This document shows positions 7,767 to 16,036 of a stretch of DNA of 64,000 bases, one piece after another. The notes beneath the pieces are model-generated. The model worked only from the letters and a program-made list of their open reading frames with translations. It was not told where the DNA came from and searched no databases. This DNA is from LMUY01 sp965198895. Its GTDB lineage: Bacteria; Pseudomonadota; Alphaproteobacteria; Acetobacterales; Acetobacteraceae. How positions within the stretch are numbered: position 1 is the stretch's first letter; every line of letters starts with the position of its first letter. The position numbers and the translations under genes were made by a program. The DNA is taken from contig OZ240676.1 in assembly GCA_965198895.1 (NCBI GenBank), positions 248,001-312,000 on the forward strand. Reading direction: 5' to 3'.

Positions 7767-8252
7767 ATGGATCGGACGGACCGCAAGCTACTGACTTTGT
7801 TGCAGGAGGATTGCACCCTATCGATCGCCCAGTTGGCCGAACATGTCGGGCTCTCTGCCACGCCCTGCTGGAAGCGCATCCAGCGACTGGAGGCCGATGG
7901 CGTGATCGAGCGCCGCGTCGCCCTGGTCGATCCGGACCGGGTTGGATTGGGGCTCACGACCTTCGTGGCGATCGAGGCTGGGGACCACTCGCCCGCCTGG
8001 CTGGAACGCTTCGCCGAAGCGGTCGCCGGCATGCCGGAGGTGATGGAGGCGCATCGGATGGCAGGCGATGTGGACTACATGCTGCGAGTGGTGACGACGG
8101 ATCTTCGCGCGTACGATTCGTTTTATAAACGCCTGATCGCAGCGGTCGGGCCCAAGAACGTTAGTAGCCGGATGAGCATGGAGAGGGTCAAGGCGACAAC
8201 GGCGCTGCCGTTGCCGGAAGCCGATCTACGGCCGCGAAAATCGCCGACATAG
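7767..8252 (+). CDS. Lrp/AsnC-family transcriptional regulator
   Basis: A 161-residue DNA-binding regulator. Residues 1-60 are the AsnC-type winged helix-turn-helix (MDRTDRKLLTLLQEDCTLSI, then LAEHVGLSATPCWKRIQRLE), and residues 65-150 are the RAM domain, an amino-acid-binding alpha/beta sandwich (HRMAGDVDYMLRVVTTDLRAYDSFY). Such proteins act as dimers or octamers, usually controlling amino-acid metabolism or transport and their own synthesis. No obvious target gene is adjacent: downstream is DNA-repair sequence. Confidence 0.92.
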   Translation: MDRTDRKLLTLLQEDCTLSIAQLAEHVGLSATPCWKRIQRLEADGVIERRVALVDPDRVGLGLTTFVAIEAGDHSPAWLERFAEAVAGMPEVMEAHRMAGDVDYMLRVVTTDLRAYDSFYKRLIAAVGPKNVSSRMSMERVKATTALPLPEADLRPRKSPT

Positions 8253-8313
8253 CCGCCCGTCATCGAGGCCGCCTTCGACTCCGGCAGCGGTTTTCGCGAC
8301 GCTGTGGCGCGCC
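8253..8313 (+). pseudogene. remnant of Ada AraC-type helix-turn-helix
   Basis: Directly after the Lrp stop codon, and in the same frame, the bases encode VIEAAFDSGSGFRDAVARL. This matches the end of the AraC-type DNA-binding domain in Ada proteins (E-A-x-F-x-S-x-S-x-F-R-D-A-F), which normally sits just before the methyltransferase domain. Here it has no start codon and lies in a different frame from the downstream ogt. I read it as the scar of a full-length ada gene that lost its methylphosphotriester and most of its HTH domain. Confidence 0.6.
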
Positions 8314-8835
8314 TTGAAGGCCGATTGGCTCGAGACGCCGATCGGCGCCATGCTCGCCGTCGCCGATCAGCACGCCCTGCATGTGCTGGAGTTCTTCGAC
8401 CGCCAGGCCTTGGCCACCGAACTGACCCATGTGCGAAAGGCGACGCAGTCCTCCATCAGCTTCGGCCGGCTGCCGCCGATCGATCAGATCGAGTCAGAGC
8501 TTGCCGCCTATTTCGCCGGCACCTTGCAGCACTTCATCACGCCGCTTGCGCTGCATGGCACGTCATTCACGCGCGAGGTTTGGGACCAGCTGATCGCGAT
8601 CCCGTTCGGGACGACCCGCTCCTACGGTCAGCTGGCAGCCTCGATCGAGCATCCGAGTGCGGTTCGAGCGGTCGGACGCGCCAATGGGGCAAACCAGATT
8701 TCGATTGTGGTTCCTTGCCACCGGGTCATCGGCTGGGACGGATCGCTGACGGGCTATGGCGGCGGGTTGTGGCGCAAACGCTGGCTACTGGAACACGAAC
8801 GCCGGATAACCGGGCAATCAAACGCCTTCCGTTGA
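8314..8835 (+). CDS. ogt: methylated-DNA-protein cysteine S-methyltransferase
   Basis: Suicide repair protein that moves the alkyl group from O6-alkylguanine to its own cysteine. The active-site motif is IVVPCHRVIG (Cys135), preceded by the DNA-binding segment FTREVWDQLIAIPFGTTRSYGQLA and the Arg-finger stretch AVRAVGRANGANQIS; the C-terminal LTGYGGGLWRKRWLLEHE is typical. Length 173 residues. The only start in frame is a TTG at 8314 with no good ribosome site, and the preceding 60 bases are an Ada fragment, so this is probably the C-terminal half of a former Ada now used as an Ogt. Expression may be weak or depend on read-through from the Lrp gene. Confidence 0.88.
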   Translation: MKADWLETPIGAMLAVADQHALHVLEFFDRQALATELTHVRKATQSSISFGRLPPIDQIESELAAYFAGTLQHFITPLALHGTSFTREVWDQLIAIPFGTTRSYGQLAASIEHPSAVRAVGRANGANQISIVVPCHRVIGWDGSLTGYGGGLWRKRWLLEHERRITGQSNAFR

Positions 8836-8945
8836 GGAAGCTCAAGGTCGCATCGGAACCGACGGCGCGCACGGCCCGCGCGCAAGCGACCCTCTGCCAT
8901 GGTTAGCATCAGCGTCCCTCTCCCTGAGAAAAGGTGTCGATGCAG

Positions 8946-10052
8946 CTACTCGGCGGCCAACTGCACGCGCGTGCCGAGTAACTGCCGGGTGGCGGGCAGA
9001 AGCGTTTGGCCATATTCGACGGCATCACCCAGCGGATCGAACCCGCGGATCAGGAACGTCGTGACGCCGAGTGCATGATAGTCGGCAAACGCGGCAGCTA
9101 CCTGCTCCGGCGTACCTACCAGCGCCGTGGTGTTGCCCCGGGCGCCGGTGGCGCGGGCGATTGCGGTGTAGAGAATTCCCTCGGGGCGATCGCCGAGTGC
9201 CGCCGCCGCCAGCAGCCGTTGCGACCCGGCGTTCGCGGGTGCGCCGGCAGCTGGGCCGAGTGCAGCCTCGCCTCGAACGCGCAGGGTCTCATGCAGTATC
9301 CGCTCCGCCTTCTCCCATGCCAGGCTCTCGGTGGCGGCAAGGATGGGGCGGAAGCTGAGGCTGAACCGGATGTCAGCCGCCGCTTGCGCTCCGCGATGCC
9401 GGGCTGTCGCGGCCCTGACCTTGGCGATGATCTCCCGCACCTGCGCCTGGGTCTCGCCCCAGAGTGCATAGACGTCCGCGTGCTTGCCCGCGACGTCCAA
9501 GGCGGCCTCGGAGGCACCCCCGAAATAAATCGGGATACGCGGGGACTGTACGGTGCGCACGGCCGGAGACGCGCCCTCGATATGGTAGTAGCTGCCTTGG
9601 TGGTCGACAGGGGCCGTTCCGCCCCAGACCGACTTGAGAATGCCCACGTATTCGTCGGTCCGGGCGTAGCGGTCATCCTTGCCCAGCCAGTCGCCGTCGC
9701 GGTGTTGATCGATGTCATCGCCCCCGGAAATGACGTGGATCGCAGCCCGGCCATTGCTGAGTTGGTCGAGCGTTGCGAAGGCCCGCGCCGCGAGGGTGGG
9801 CGCCTGGAACCCCGGGCGGTGGGCCACGAGAAATCCGACATGCTCGGTATGGGCCGCCGCGTAGGACGCTAGCTGGAATCCATCCGGACCGTTGCTGTAC
9901 CAGCCGATCAGGATGCGGTCGAAACCGGCGACGTCGTGGGCCTGCGCACTCGCCCGCAGGTAGCCAGGATCGATCGCAGGGCCTTTGGCCGGCCGCGTCT
10001 CCGACTGCTCGCGGGGCTGAACCATGCCGATGAATTCGATGGGATGCGTCAT
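8946..10052 (-). CDS. LLM-class FMNH2-dependent monooxygenase (SsuD-like)
   Basis: A 368-residue TIM-barrel flavin monooxygenase of the alkanesulfonate group, which uses reduced FMN from a partner reductase to release sulfite from organosulfonates. Family features: FDRILIGWYSNGPDGFQLASY, the substrate/flavin stretch FLVAHRPGFQAPTLAARAFATLDQLSNGR, HVISGGDDIDQHRDGDWLGK, and the C-terminal LVGTPEQVAAAFADYHALGVTTFLIRGFDPL. It is the last gene of the ssuC-ssuB-flavoprotein operon, starting 11 bases after the previous stop. The exact substrate is unknown; no flavin reductase gene is present here. Confidence 0.9.
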   Translation of the reverse strand: MTHPIEFIGMVQPREQSETRPAKGPAIDPGYLRASAQAHDVAGFDRILIGWYSNGPDGFQLASYAAAHTEHVGFLVAHRPGFQAPTLAARAFATLDQLSNGRAAIHVISGGDDIDQHRDGDWLGKDDRYARTDEYVGILKSVWGGTAPVDHQGSYYHIEGASPAVRTVQSPRIPIYFGGASEAALDVAGKHADVYALWGETQAQVREIIAKVRAATARHRGAQAAADIRFSLSFRPILAATESLAWEKAERILHETLRVRGEAALGPAAGAPANAGSQRLLAAAALGDRPEGILYTAIARATGARGNTTALVGTPEQVAAAFADYHALGVTTFLIRGFDPLGDAVEYGQTLLPATRQLLGTRVQLAAE

Positions 10053-10063
10053 GATGATCTCCC

Positions 10064-11200
10064 TTATTGGCCCAGAGCCGACTTGCCAGCCGCAAGAAGC
10101 GCGGCATCTGCCTGGGGTGTGTGGATGCGGGCGCAGAGCACGTCACGCAGGTGCCGCTCCAGCGGGTTGCTGCGGGACAGGCCGTGGTTGCCAGTCAGCT
10201 TCAACGCTTCCTCCACGGCCCGGATTGCGTTCTCGGCAGCGACCGTCTTGATCAGATTGCACGCATTCGCACCCGGCCCGCCGGTGCGGTCGTGCTCGGC
10301 GGCGGCGTCGGCGATCAGGCGGCGGTTGGTCAGCAGCAGCGCTTCGATACCACCCACTGCTTCCTGCATTCGGGGCAGGCTCGCCAAGGGTGCGCCCAGG
10401 TTGGCCGGGATCCGCTCGCGCAGGAATTTGACCAACCAGTCGCGGGCGGCCGTCGCCACGCCGGTGTAGAGGGCTGCGATGGTCAGGGTGTTCCAGGCCA
10501 CCTGGACCGGATCTGGCCGCCACGCCGCCGGTGCTCGAACATCCACTGCATTGGCCTCGGGCACGATGACACCGTCGAAAATCACATCGTGGCTGCCCGA
10601 CGCGCGCAAGCCGAGTTGGTCCCAGGTCTCCTCGATGGTGACGCCGGCGCTTTGCGCGGGAACCAGGAAAAAGCCCATTCGGGGCTCCGCCTCGTCCGTG
10701 CGAGCGTAGACCAGCATCCAATGCAGGCCAGGCGCACCGGTCGAGTAGATCTTGCGTCCGCTGAGCGACCAACCCTCCGGTATGCGGCGGGCAATCGTCT
10801 CAGGCATGCCACCGCGCGCCGGGGTACCCAGGGCCGGTTCGACACGCAGCGCGTTGATCAGCGCCCCCTCACCGGCACTTCTGCCGACGAGGCTGCGCAA
10901 ACTCGCCGGCCAGTTCGGGTTCCGGCTGGACAGATGCACGTGGATCAACTGCATGGCCAATACCAGCGCAGTGGATGGGCAGCCCTCCGCCACCGTTCCG
11001 ACCAAGGCGACGACGCGTGAAAGCCCTGCCCCGCCGCCACCGTCGGCCGGTGAGCCGGTGAGGCTCAGCATGCCCGCGTCGGCCAGCAGTTCGAAGTTCT
11101 CATGCGGAAAACTCGCAAGCCGGTCGTGCTCGGCGGCGCGTGTGGCGAAAACCGCGGCCAGAGCGGCATCGGGTGTCAGCGGGATAACGGCTCCGTCCAT
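10064..11200 (-). CDS. acyl-CoA-dehydrogenase-fold flavoprotein (SfnB/DszC-like)
   Basis: A 378-residue flavoprotein. The acyl-CoA dehydrogenase fold is seen in FELLADAGMLSLTGSPADGGGG, the flavin-binding SGRKIYSTGAPGLHWMLVYART, WDQLGLRASGSHDVIFDGVIVP and the C-terminal helical EALKLTGNHGLSR. The catalytic glutamate region of true dehydrogenases is not obvious. Being sandwiched between ssuB and an SsuD-like oxygenase points to the sulfur-scavenging SfnB/DszC branch, which are FMNH2-dependent or accessory oxygenases. The ATG at 11200 shares a base with the ssuB stop (TGATG), so the genes are coupled. Probable role: oxidation of an organosulfur compound taken up by the SsuBC transporter. Confidence 0.85.
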   Translation of the reverse strand: MDGAVIPLTPDAALAAVFATRAAEHDRLASFPHENFELLADAGMLSLTGSPADGGGGAGLSRVVALVGTVAEGCPSTALVLAMQLIHVHLSSRNPNWPASLRSLVGRSAGEGALINALRVEPALGTPARGGMPETIARRIPEGWSLSGRKIYSTGAPGLHWMLVYARTDEAEPRMGFFLVPAQSAGVTIEETWDQLGLRASGSHDVIFDGVIVPEANAVDVRAPAAWRPDPVQVAWNTLTIAALYTGVATAARDWLVKFLRERIPANLGAPLASLPRMQEAVGGIEALLLTNRRLIADAAAEHDRTGGPGANACNLIKTVAAENAIRAVEEALKLTGNHGLSRSNPLERHLRDVLCARIHTPQADAALLAAGKSALGQ

Positions 11201-11925
11201 CAAACTGGCTCGTGGAGCTTGGGTAGTTCCACACCAAGCGCCCTCAGCAACTGCATGCGCAGCGCGCCGAACGCGGCCGGGTCACGCGGCCGGTCCAAGC
11301 CTACGACGAGGTCCGTCGCAATACGGCCTTGCTCCAAGACCAGGACCCGATCGGCTAGCAGGAGCGCCTCGTCAACGTCATGAGTGACGATCAAGGCCGT
11401 CGGATGATGGACGCGCCATAGCTCCAGTATCAGCGCGTGCATTCGCATCCGGGTGAGCGCATCCAAAGCCGCAAACGGCTCGTCCAGCAGGAGCAGGCGT
11501 GGCTCGCGAACCAGTGCTCGCGCCAGGGCTGCGCGCTGTGCCTCGCCGCCGGACAGGGTGACGGGCCAGGCGTCCACCCGGTGCCCAAGTTCCACTTCGC
11601 GCAGGGCTGCCTCGGCGCGTCCACGTGGGTTGGAGCCGGGTAGCCCAAGCGTCACGTTCTGCCATACCCGCTTCCAGGGGAGCAGGCGCGGTTCCTGGAA
11701 GACGACAGCCGTCGGCTGCGGTACCGCCACGACCGCGTCCTCCGGCACCGGGTCGAGGCCGGCCAACGTACGGAGCAGGGTCGTCTTGCCGGACCCACTT
11801 CGCCCTAGCAGAGCGACGAATTCGCCGGGACGGATTTCCAGATCGAGATCGTCCAGCACGCGTTGAGTTCCGAACTGGCGGACCAGTCCGCGAACGTGCA
11901 CGCCGCCGTTCTGCACGGCGCTCAC
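11200..11925 (-). CDS. ssuB: aliphatic sulfonate-type ABC transporter ATPase
   Basis: ATP-binding subunit, 241 residues. Walker A is LLGRSGSGKTT, the signature LSGGEAQRAALARAL, Walker B LLLLDEPFAALD, and the switch histidine lies in LIVTHDVDE. The open frame continues far upstream, but that part is antisense-frame noise over ssuC; the GTG at 11925 overlaps the ssuC stop (GTGA) and gives a normal-length protein. Works with SsuC; membership of the sulfonate/nitrate/taurine group is supported by the downstream monooxygenase genes. Confidence 0.92.
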   Translation of the reverse strand: MSAVQNGGVHVRGLVRQFGTQRVLDDLDLEIRPGEFVALLGRSGSGKTTLLRTLAGLDPVPEDAVVAVPQPTAVVFQEPRLLPWKRVWQNVTLGLPGSNPRGRAEAALREVELGHRVDAWPVTLSGGEAQRAALARALVREPRLLLLDEPFAALDALTRMRMHALILELWRVHHPTALIVTHDVDEALLLADRVLVLEQGRIATDLVVGLDRPRDPAAFGALRMQLLRALGVELPKLHEPV

Positions 11926-12761
11926 CGGCGCACCAGCGTCGGACGCCAGGCCAACAGCCGCCGTTCCGCCAACCGGACCAGCGAATCTGCCGTCAGACCG
12001 AGGATAGCGTAGACAACCAGCCCGACCACGATCACGTCGGTGCGCAAGAAGTCGCGTGCATCGTTGATCAGATAACCGATGCCGGCCGATGCATTCACCT
12101 GCTCGGCCACGACCAGCGAGAGCCACGCCGTTCCGAGAGCATAGCGCAGCCCGACCAACCCCGAGGGCAACGCCCCCGGCAACACGACCTCCCGGATGAG
12201 GCCCCACTGGCCGAGCCCGAACACGCGGCCCGCTTCCATCAACTTGGGGTCGATGCCGCGAATGCCGGCATAGAGATTGAGGTAAATGGGGAACATGCTT
12301 CCCAATGCGACGAGCGCCACCTTTGGCAATTCGCCGATGCCGAACCACAGAATGAACAGCGGCACCAGGGCAAGGAAGGGCAAGGTGCGAAGCATCTGCA
12401 TCGGCGCATCGACGATGTCCTCCCCCAGCCGCGACAGGCCGGAGACCAGGGCCAACGCTGCACCGGCCGCAACGCCGAAAGCAAGCCCGGCGGCAACACG
12501 CTCGAGCGATACAATCATGTTGGTGATCAACTCGCCGGACAGCAGCAAGCCCCACGCGGCCGTCAGGATGGTCGCCGGCGCTGCAAGCACCCGCGGGGAC
12601 AGCAGCCCACTCATCGATGCTGCCTGCCAGGCCAACAGGATGATCGCGGGAGATGCGACCCGGCGCAATGACCGCGGACGCCAGACTGGCCGGGCCGGGC
12701 GCGAAACCCGTGTTAAAGACGGCGCTTCAGGCACGAGCGGAGCGGCAGAAATCATAGACAT
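11922..12761 (-). CDS. ssuC: aliphatic sulfonate-type ABC transporter permease
   Basis: Inner-membrane permease of the SsuC/TauC/NrtB group, 279 residues with about six spans. The EAA loop that docks the ATPase is present as KLMEAGRVFGLGQWGLIREVVLPGALP. In-frame TTG and GTG codons precede it, but the ATG at 12761 follows an AAAGGGA ribosome site at proper spacing, so I start there. First gene of the operon. No periplasmic binding protein (SsuA) gene is found upstream or downstream, although such transporters need one. Confidence 0.9.
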   Translation of the reverse strand: MSMISAAPLVPEAPSLTRVSRPARPVWRPRSLRRVASPAIILLAWQAASMSGLLSPRVLAAPATILTAAWGLLLSGELITNMIVSLERVAAGLAFGVAAGAALALVSGLSRLGEDIVDAPMQMLRTLPFLALVPLFILWFGIGELPKVALVALGSMFPIYLNLYAGIRGIDPKLMEAGRVFGLGQWGLIREVVLPGALPSGLVGLRYALGTAWLSLVVAEQVNASAGIGYLINDARDFLRTDVIVVGLVVYAILGLTADSLVRLAERRLLAWRPTLVRR

Positions 12762-12816
12762 CGCTTTCCCTTTCACCAAGATCGGGGAGCAGGAAAACGC
12801 CGCGCCGCCACGAGTG

Positions 12817-12845
12817 ATACTTGGGAAAATTTCACGCTAAGTCAA
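12817..12845 (-). promoter_or_regulatory. candidate sigma-70-type promoter for ssuC operon
   Basis: On the minus strand TTGACT (12845-12840) is followed after 17 bases by AAGTAT (12822-12817), about 55 bases ahead of the ssuC start. The -35 is good and the -10 poor, so this is tentative. The region is locally AT-richer than its surroundings. Confidence 0.3.
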
Positions 12846-12928
12846 AGAGTTAAGCGTTCTGTAGAATCCTCGACCGAGAGTTAACCGATTTCTCGACGCG
12901 TCGCTAAAGAGTATTCTATTCTCCGTAT

Positions 12929-13492
12929 CTAGCGTGTCCGCCGCAGCAGCAGCCGGACCGCGCCGACATTGGCAGCATGAGGATGCGTGACCGCCAGCAC
13001 CAGCGGTCGGAGTTGCGGGAGATTGAGCCAAAGCGGCAACTCGCGCCGGATCACCCCGCCAGTCTCGCCGCTGCCCCGCCCGGTGATCACTTCAACGCAG
13101 CGAACCCGGTCGGCATGCGCCCGCAGGAGGAAACCCTGTAGCGCGATGTAAGCGTGTTGCGCTGTTCGTCCGTGCAGATCGAGGCTCCGCTCCGGCAGCA
13201 GCTTGCCCGTCCGAAGGCGTGTCCAGCTTGCCTTGTCGAGGCCGGCCGGTTGCTGGCCGACCGAAACCTGCGTTGCGACCGGTGCGAGCTTCACCGCCGC
13301 TGGGAGAGGCGCCTGCGGTACGGGGGGCACCACCTGCTCGGGGGCCAAAACGGGTAGGGCACGACCCGGCAGAGCCGCGACATGCCGGGCGTAGGCGGCC
13401 CAAGCGTCCCGGTCGATATCGCTCAGGGTCCGGCGGGCCAACGCTCGGGCCAGGGGCCTAGGCGACGGCTGGGTGCTTGGCGGCCGGGTCAT
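12929..13492 (-). CDS. Smr-domain protein
   Basis: A 187-residue protein with a proline-rich, poorly conserved N-terminal half and a C-terminal Smr (small MutS-related) domain. Signatures are SLDLHGRTAQHAY (LDLHG motif), then VEVITGRGSGETGGVIRRELPLWL (the HGxGxGxL-like loop, here TGRGSG). Smr domains are nicking endonucleases of DNA or RNA and act in recombination or ribosome rescue. Its start overlaps the end of lutC by 35 bases, so it is the last gene of the lutB-lutC-smr unit. Confidence 0.85.
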   Translation of the reverse strand: MTRPPSTQPSPRPLARALARRTLSDIDRDAWAAYARHVAALPGRALPVLAPEQVVPPVPQAPLPAAVKLAPVATQVSVGQQPAGLDKASWTRLRTGKLLPERSLDLHGRTAQHAYIALQGFLLRAHADRVRCVEVITGRGSGETGGVIRRELPLWLNLPQLRPLVLAVTHPHAANVGAVRLLLRRTR

Positions 13493-14150
13493 CCTCGATC
13501 AGCAACACGTGCAGCCGCCGCGGCCCATGGGCGCCGAGTTCCAGGGTTTGCTCGATGTCGGCGGAGCGAGACGGCCCGGTCACCAGCATCACGTTGCGGG
13601 GTATGGCTCCGTTGAGGCGTAGCAGGTCCCACGCCTCCTCATAGGCCCCTACGACCCGGCTGCTGCGCAACACCACGACCGCCGTATCCGGTAGCAGATT
13701 CAGCGTGGTTGGCCGTTCCGGCGCGGAGGGGAGCATCAGCGTGCCCGTCTCCGCGATCGCGGCGAAGGCGTGCTGCACACTCACAAGATCGGAGGCTTCC
13801 GCCCGGCCTTCCCGCAACCGCAGCATCGGGCGCTCGGACCAGGGGATCGCCTGCAACTCCGGATGCGGCGCCATGACACCTTGCGGAGGCAGATTGTGGG
13901 CGGCCAGGTAGGTGGCAAGGGCGGCGGGTACGGCGCCGGGTTCCGGGAGGCGATCCACCGTCCCGAACTCACGCTCGATGTAGTGGACGAGCAGGTCGAT
14001 CTGTTTCGCGCGGCTCACCCGGGTACGCAGCGGGATCAGGTAGCGGGGATGGTGGGCCAGGCGGTCACGCAACATGGCCGCCTGATCGTCGGGCAGCGCC
14101 CCGCGCTTCAAGCCCCGGCGGATCGCTCCGAGAACCGCCTCCCGACTCAT
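13458..14150 (-). CDS. lutC: LutC/YkgG family lactate utilisation protein
   Basis: Member of the LutC (DUF162) family, one component of the LutABC iron-sulfur complex that oxidises L-lactate to pyruvate. The 230-residue protein shows LVSVQHAFAAIAETGTLML, a typical AxxGT stretch, PDTAVVVLRSSRVVGAYEEAWDLL and the C-terminal VTGPSRSADIEQTLELGAHGPRRLHVLLIED. The ATG at 14150 overlaps the lutB stop (ATGA), which fixes the start; the longer open frame upstream is only a shadow over lutB. Confidence 0.9.
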   Translation of the reverse strand: MSREAVLGAIRRGLKRGALPDDQAAMLRDRLAHHPRYLIPLRTRVSRAKQIDLLVHYIEREFGTVDRLPEPGAVPAALATYLAAHNLPPQGVMAPHPELQAIPWSERPMLRLREGRAEASDLVSVQHAFAAIAETGTLMLPSAPERPTTLNLLPDTAVVVLRSSRVVGAYEEAWDLLRLNGAIPRNVMLVTGPSRSADIEQTLELGAHGPRRLHVLLIEDDPAAKHPAVA

Positions 14151-15574
14151 CTGCCGGCTCGCTGCTGGCTTTTGTAGCGGGCGAAGAACGTATCCCCCTC
14201 GGGCGCCGGCAGGTCGCGGCTGGCCGTCCAGCCACTGGCCAGCGGCAGCGAGGAGAAGCGTCCGCGGCGGCGGCCCATCAGCCCAAGCGTGGCCGCGGCC
14301 ACCCGCGTCGCGAGCCGATAAAGCCGGGGGCGCCGGGCGAACCACGCCCACAGGCCGAGGTTGGTGCGTATGCCACTGGGCGTCAGATGGCGCTCGAACT
14401 CACGCTCTCGCCAATGCCGCATCATCTTGGGTAGTGGGATCTTGACGGGGCACACGCTTTCGCACTTGCCGCAGAAGGTGCTGGCGTTCGGCAGATGGCC
14501 GGCCTTGTCCACGCCAATGAGCGACGGTGTAAGCACGCTGCCCATCGGCCCCGGATAGACCCAGCCATAGGCATGGCCGCCGACGGCGCCATACACCGGA
14601 CAATGGTTCATGCAGGCCGCACACCGGATGCAGCGCAGCATCTCGCCGAACTCGGTCCCCAGCATCGCCGACCGGCCGCCGTCCAGCAGCACGACGTGGT
14701 ATTCCTCCGGCCCGTCCAGATCGCCGGGGCGGCGGGCGCCGGTGGAGAACGTGGTGTAGACGGAGAAATCTTGCCCGGTGGCCGAGCGCGCGAGCAGCCG
14801 CAGCAGGCTGGTTGCGTCCTCCAGCGTCGGCACGCATTTCTCGATGGAGGCGAGCACGATGTGCACCCGGGGCAAGGTCTGGGTGAGGTCACCGTTGCCC
14901 TCGTTGGTGACGATGACGGAGCTACCGGTCTCGGCGATCAGGAAATTGGCGCCGGTGATCCCGACATCGGCCGACAGGAAGCGCTCCCGCAGCTTCGTGC
15001 GCGCCTCCGTCAGGATGTCGCGCCGTTCGGAGAACACGCGATTCGGGTCGAGGTCGGTGTGGCTGAGGCGGAACGTGTCCTCCCAGTCCTCCCGGTTGAG
15101 GTGGAAGGCCGGTGCGATGATGTGGCTGGGGTGTTCCTGACGCAGTTGGATGATGTACTCGCCGAGATCGGTTTCGACTGGGGTAATGCCGAACCGCTCC
15201 AGGTGGTCGTTGATTCCGATCTCCTCGGAGATCATCGACTTTCCCTTCGTGACCGTCCTCGCCCCAACGCGCTGGCAAATCGCCAGGACCGCCGCCCGCG
15301 CGTCTTCGGCCGTGGAGCACCAATGCACCTTGCCACCGGTCCGCTCGACGTTGTCCGCGTAGGTCTCGAGGTAGAAGTCCAAATTGGCGAGGGCGTGGTC
15401 CTTGATGCCCTTGCCGATGTCTCGCAGCCGCTCGAATTCCGGAAGAGCTTCGACGGCACGCGTCCGCCGGGCCATGAATTGCGGCTTGCTGAACGCCAAC
15501 GCCTTCTGCAACCCGGCATTGCCGAGCGCCTCGCGGGCGTTGCGTTTGAACGCCGGGGATGTAATCGCAACCAT
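14147..15574 (-). CDS. lutB: LutB-type iron-sulfur lactate utilisation protein
   Basis: A 475-residue protein: an N-terminal LUD domain (TVTKGKSMISEEIG, ITGANFLIAETGSSVIVTNEGN) and a C-terminal ferredoxin-like part with two 4Fe-4S clusters, CIRCAACMNHCPVYG and CGKCESVCPVKIP. It carries electrons in the LutABC lactate dehydrogenase complex. It is translated together with lutC. The third partner, LutA with CCG domains, is not in this neighbourhood: the next gene upstream is a short unknown, and then a lactonase reads away. Confidence 0.94.
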   Translation of the reverse strand: MVAITSPAFKRNAREALGNAGLQKALAFSKPQFMARRTRAVEALPEFERLRDIGKGIKDHALANLDFYLETYADNVERTGGKVHWCSTAEDARAAVLAICQRVGARTVTKGKSMISEEIGINDHLERFGITPVETDLGEYIIQLRQEHPSHIIAPAFHLNREDWEDTFRLSHTDLDPNRVFSERRDILTEARTKLRERFLSADVGITGANFLIAETGSSVIVTNEGNGDLTQTLPRVHIVLASIEKCVPTLEDATSLLRLLARSATGQDFSVYTTFSTGARRPGDLDGPEEYHVVLLDGGRSAMLGTEFGEMLRCIRCAACMNHCPVYGAVGGHAYGWVYPGPMGSVLTPSLIGVDKAGHLPNASTFCGKCESVCPVKIPLPKMMRHWREREFERHLTPSGIRTNLGLWAWFARRPRLYRLATRVAAATLGLMGRRRGRFSSLPLASGWTASRDLPAPEGDTFFARYKSQQRAGR

Positions 15575-15632
15575 GGATGGTTTCCTCTGTCCCCACTGTA
15601 GCTCCGAACGACGGCGGCGCTACTGGATCCCG

Positions 15633-15965
15633 CTACTGATCCAGACTGCCGAACGTTGTTGCCATCCACCGGTCGGGGTGGGCGGGCGGCAAGCCGGGCT
15701 CCATCGAGTTCAGCCAGGCCATGACATGGTCCAGCATCGCCCGCGCGGGCGTTCCGTGCGGGTCGGGCGCGATATGGGCCTCACTGCGTGCCACTCGTTC
15801 GGCAAGCGGCTTGGGCTCGAGCGCACCTTGTTCGACCAACTCCGCTACCAACCCCTGGAAGAGTGCGAGCAAGATCGCGTGCGTCTCGTTGTGCCGGTGA
15901 TCCCGGGTTTCGAGTACGGCGCGGACGACGTCGCGGGAGGCGGGGCTTTGCGGCTGGCGTTCCAT
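15633..15965 (-). CDS. hypothetical protein, 110 aa
   Basis: Helix-rich short protein (VVRAVLETRDHRHNETHAIL, then LLALFQGLVAELVEQGALEP), lacking membrane segments. The open frame could start at 16049, but that would overlap the divergent lactonase gene, so I use the ATG at 15965. It lies 58 bases ahead of lutB on the same strand and may be first in that operon. The His/Asn-rich patch RDHRHNETHA is notable. No family recognised. Confidence 0.6.
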   Translation of the reverse strand: MERQPQSPASRDVVRAVLETRDHRHNETHAILLALFQGLVAELVEQGALEPKPLAERVARSEAHIAPDPHGTPARAMLDHVMAWLNSMEPGLPPAHPDRWMATTFGSLDQ

Positions 15966-16036
15966 GCTTGCACTTTGCGGGCCAACGGTCGTCCCTGCAA
16001 GTTGCCCACGTCCGAACGGAGCGCTAGGGAATTGCA

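Noticed and set aside
11926..12555. N-terminal extension of the ssuB frame
   Set aside because: Cys/Arg-rich noise over ssuC; the ABC domain begins after the GTG at 11925, which overlaps the ssuC stop.
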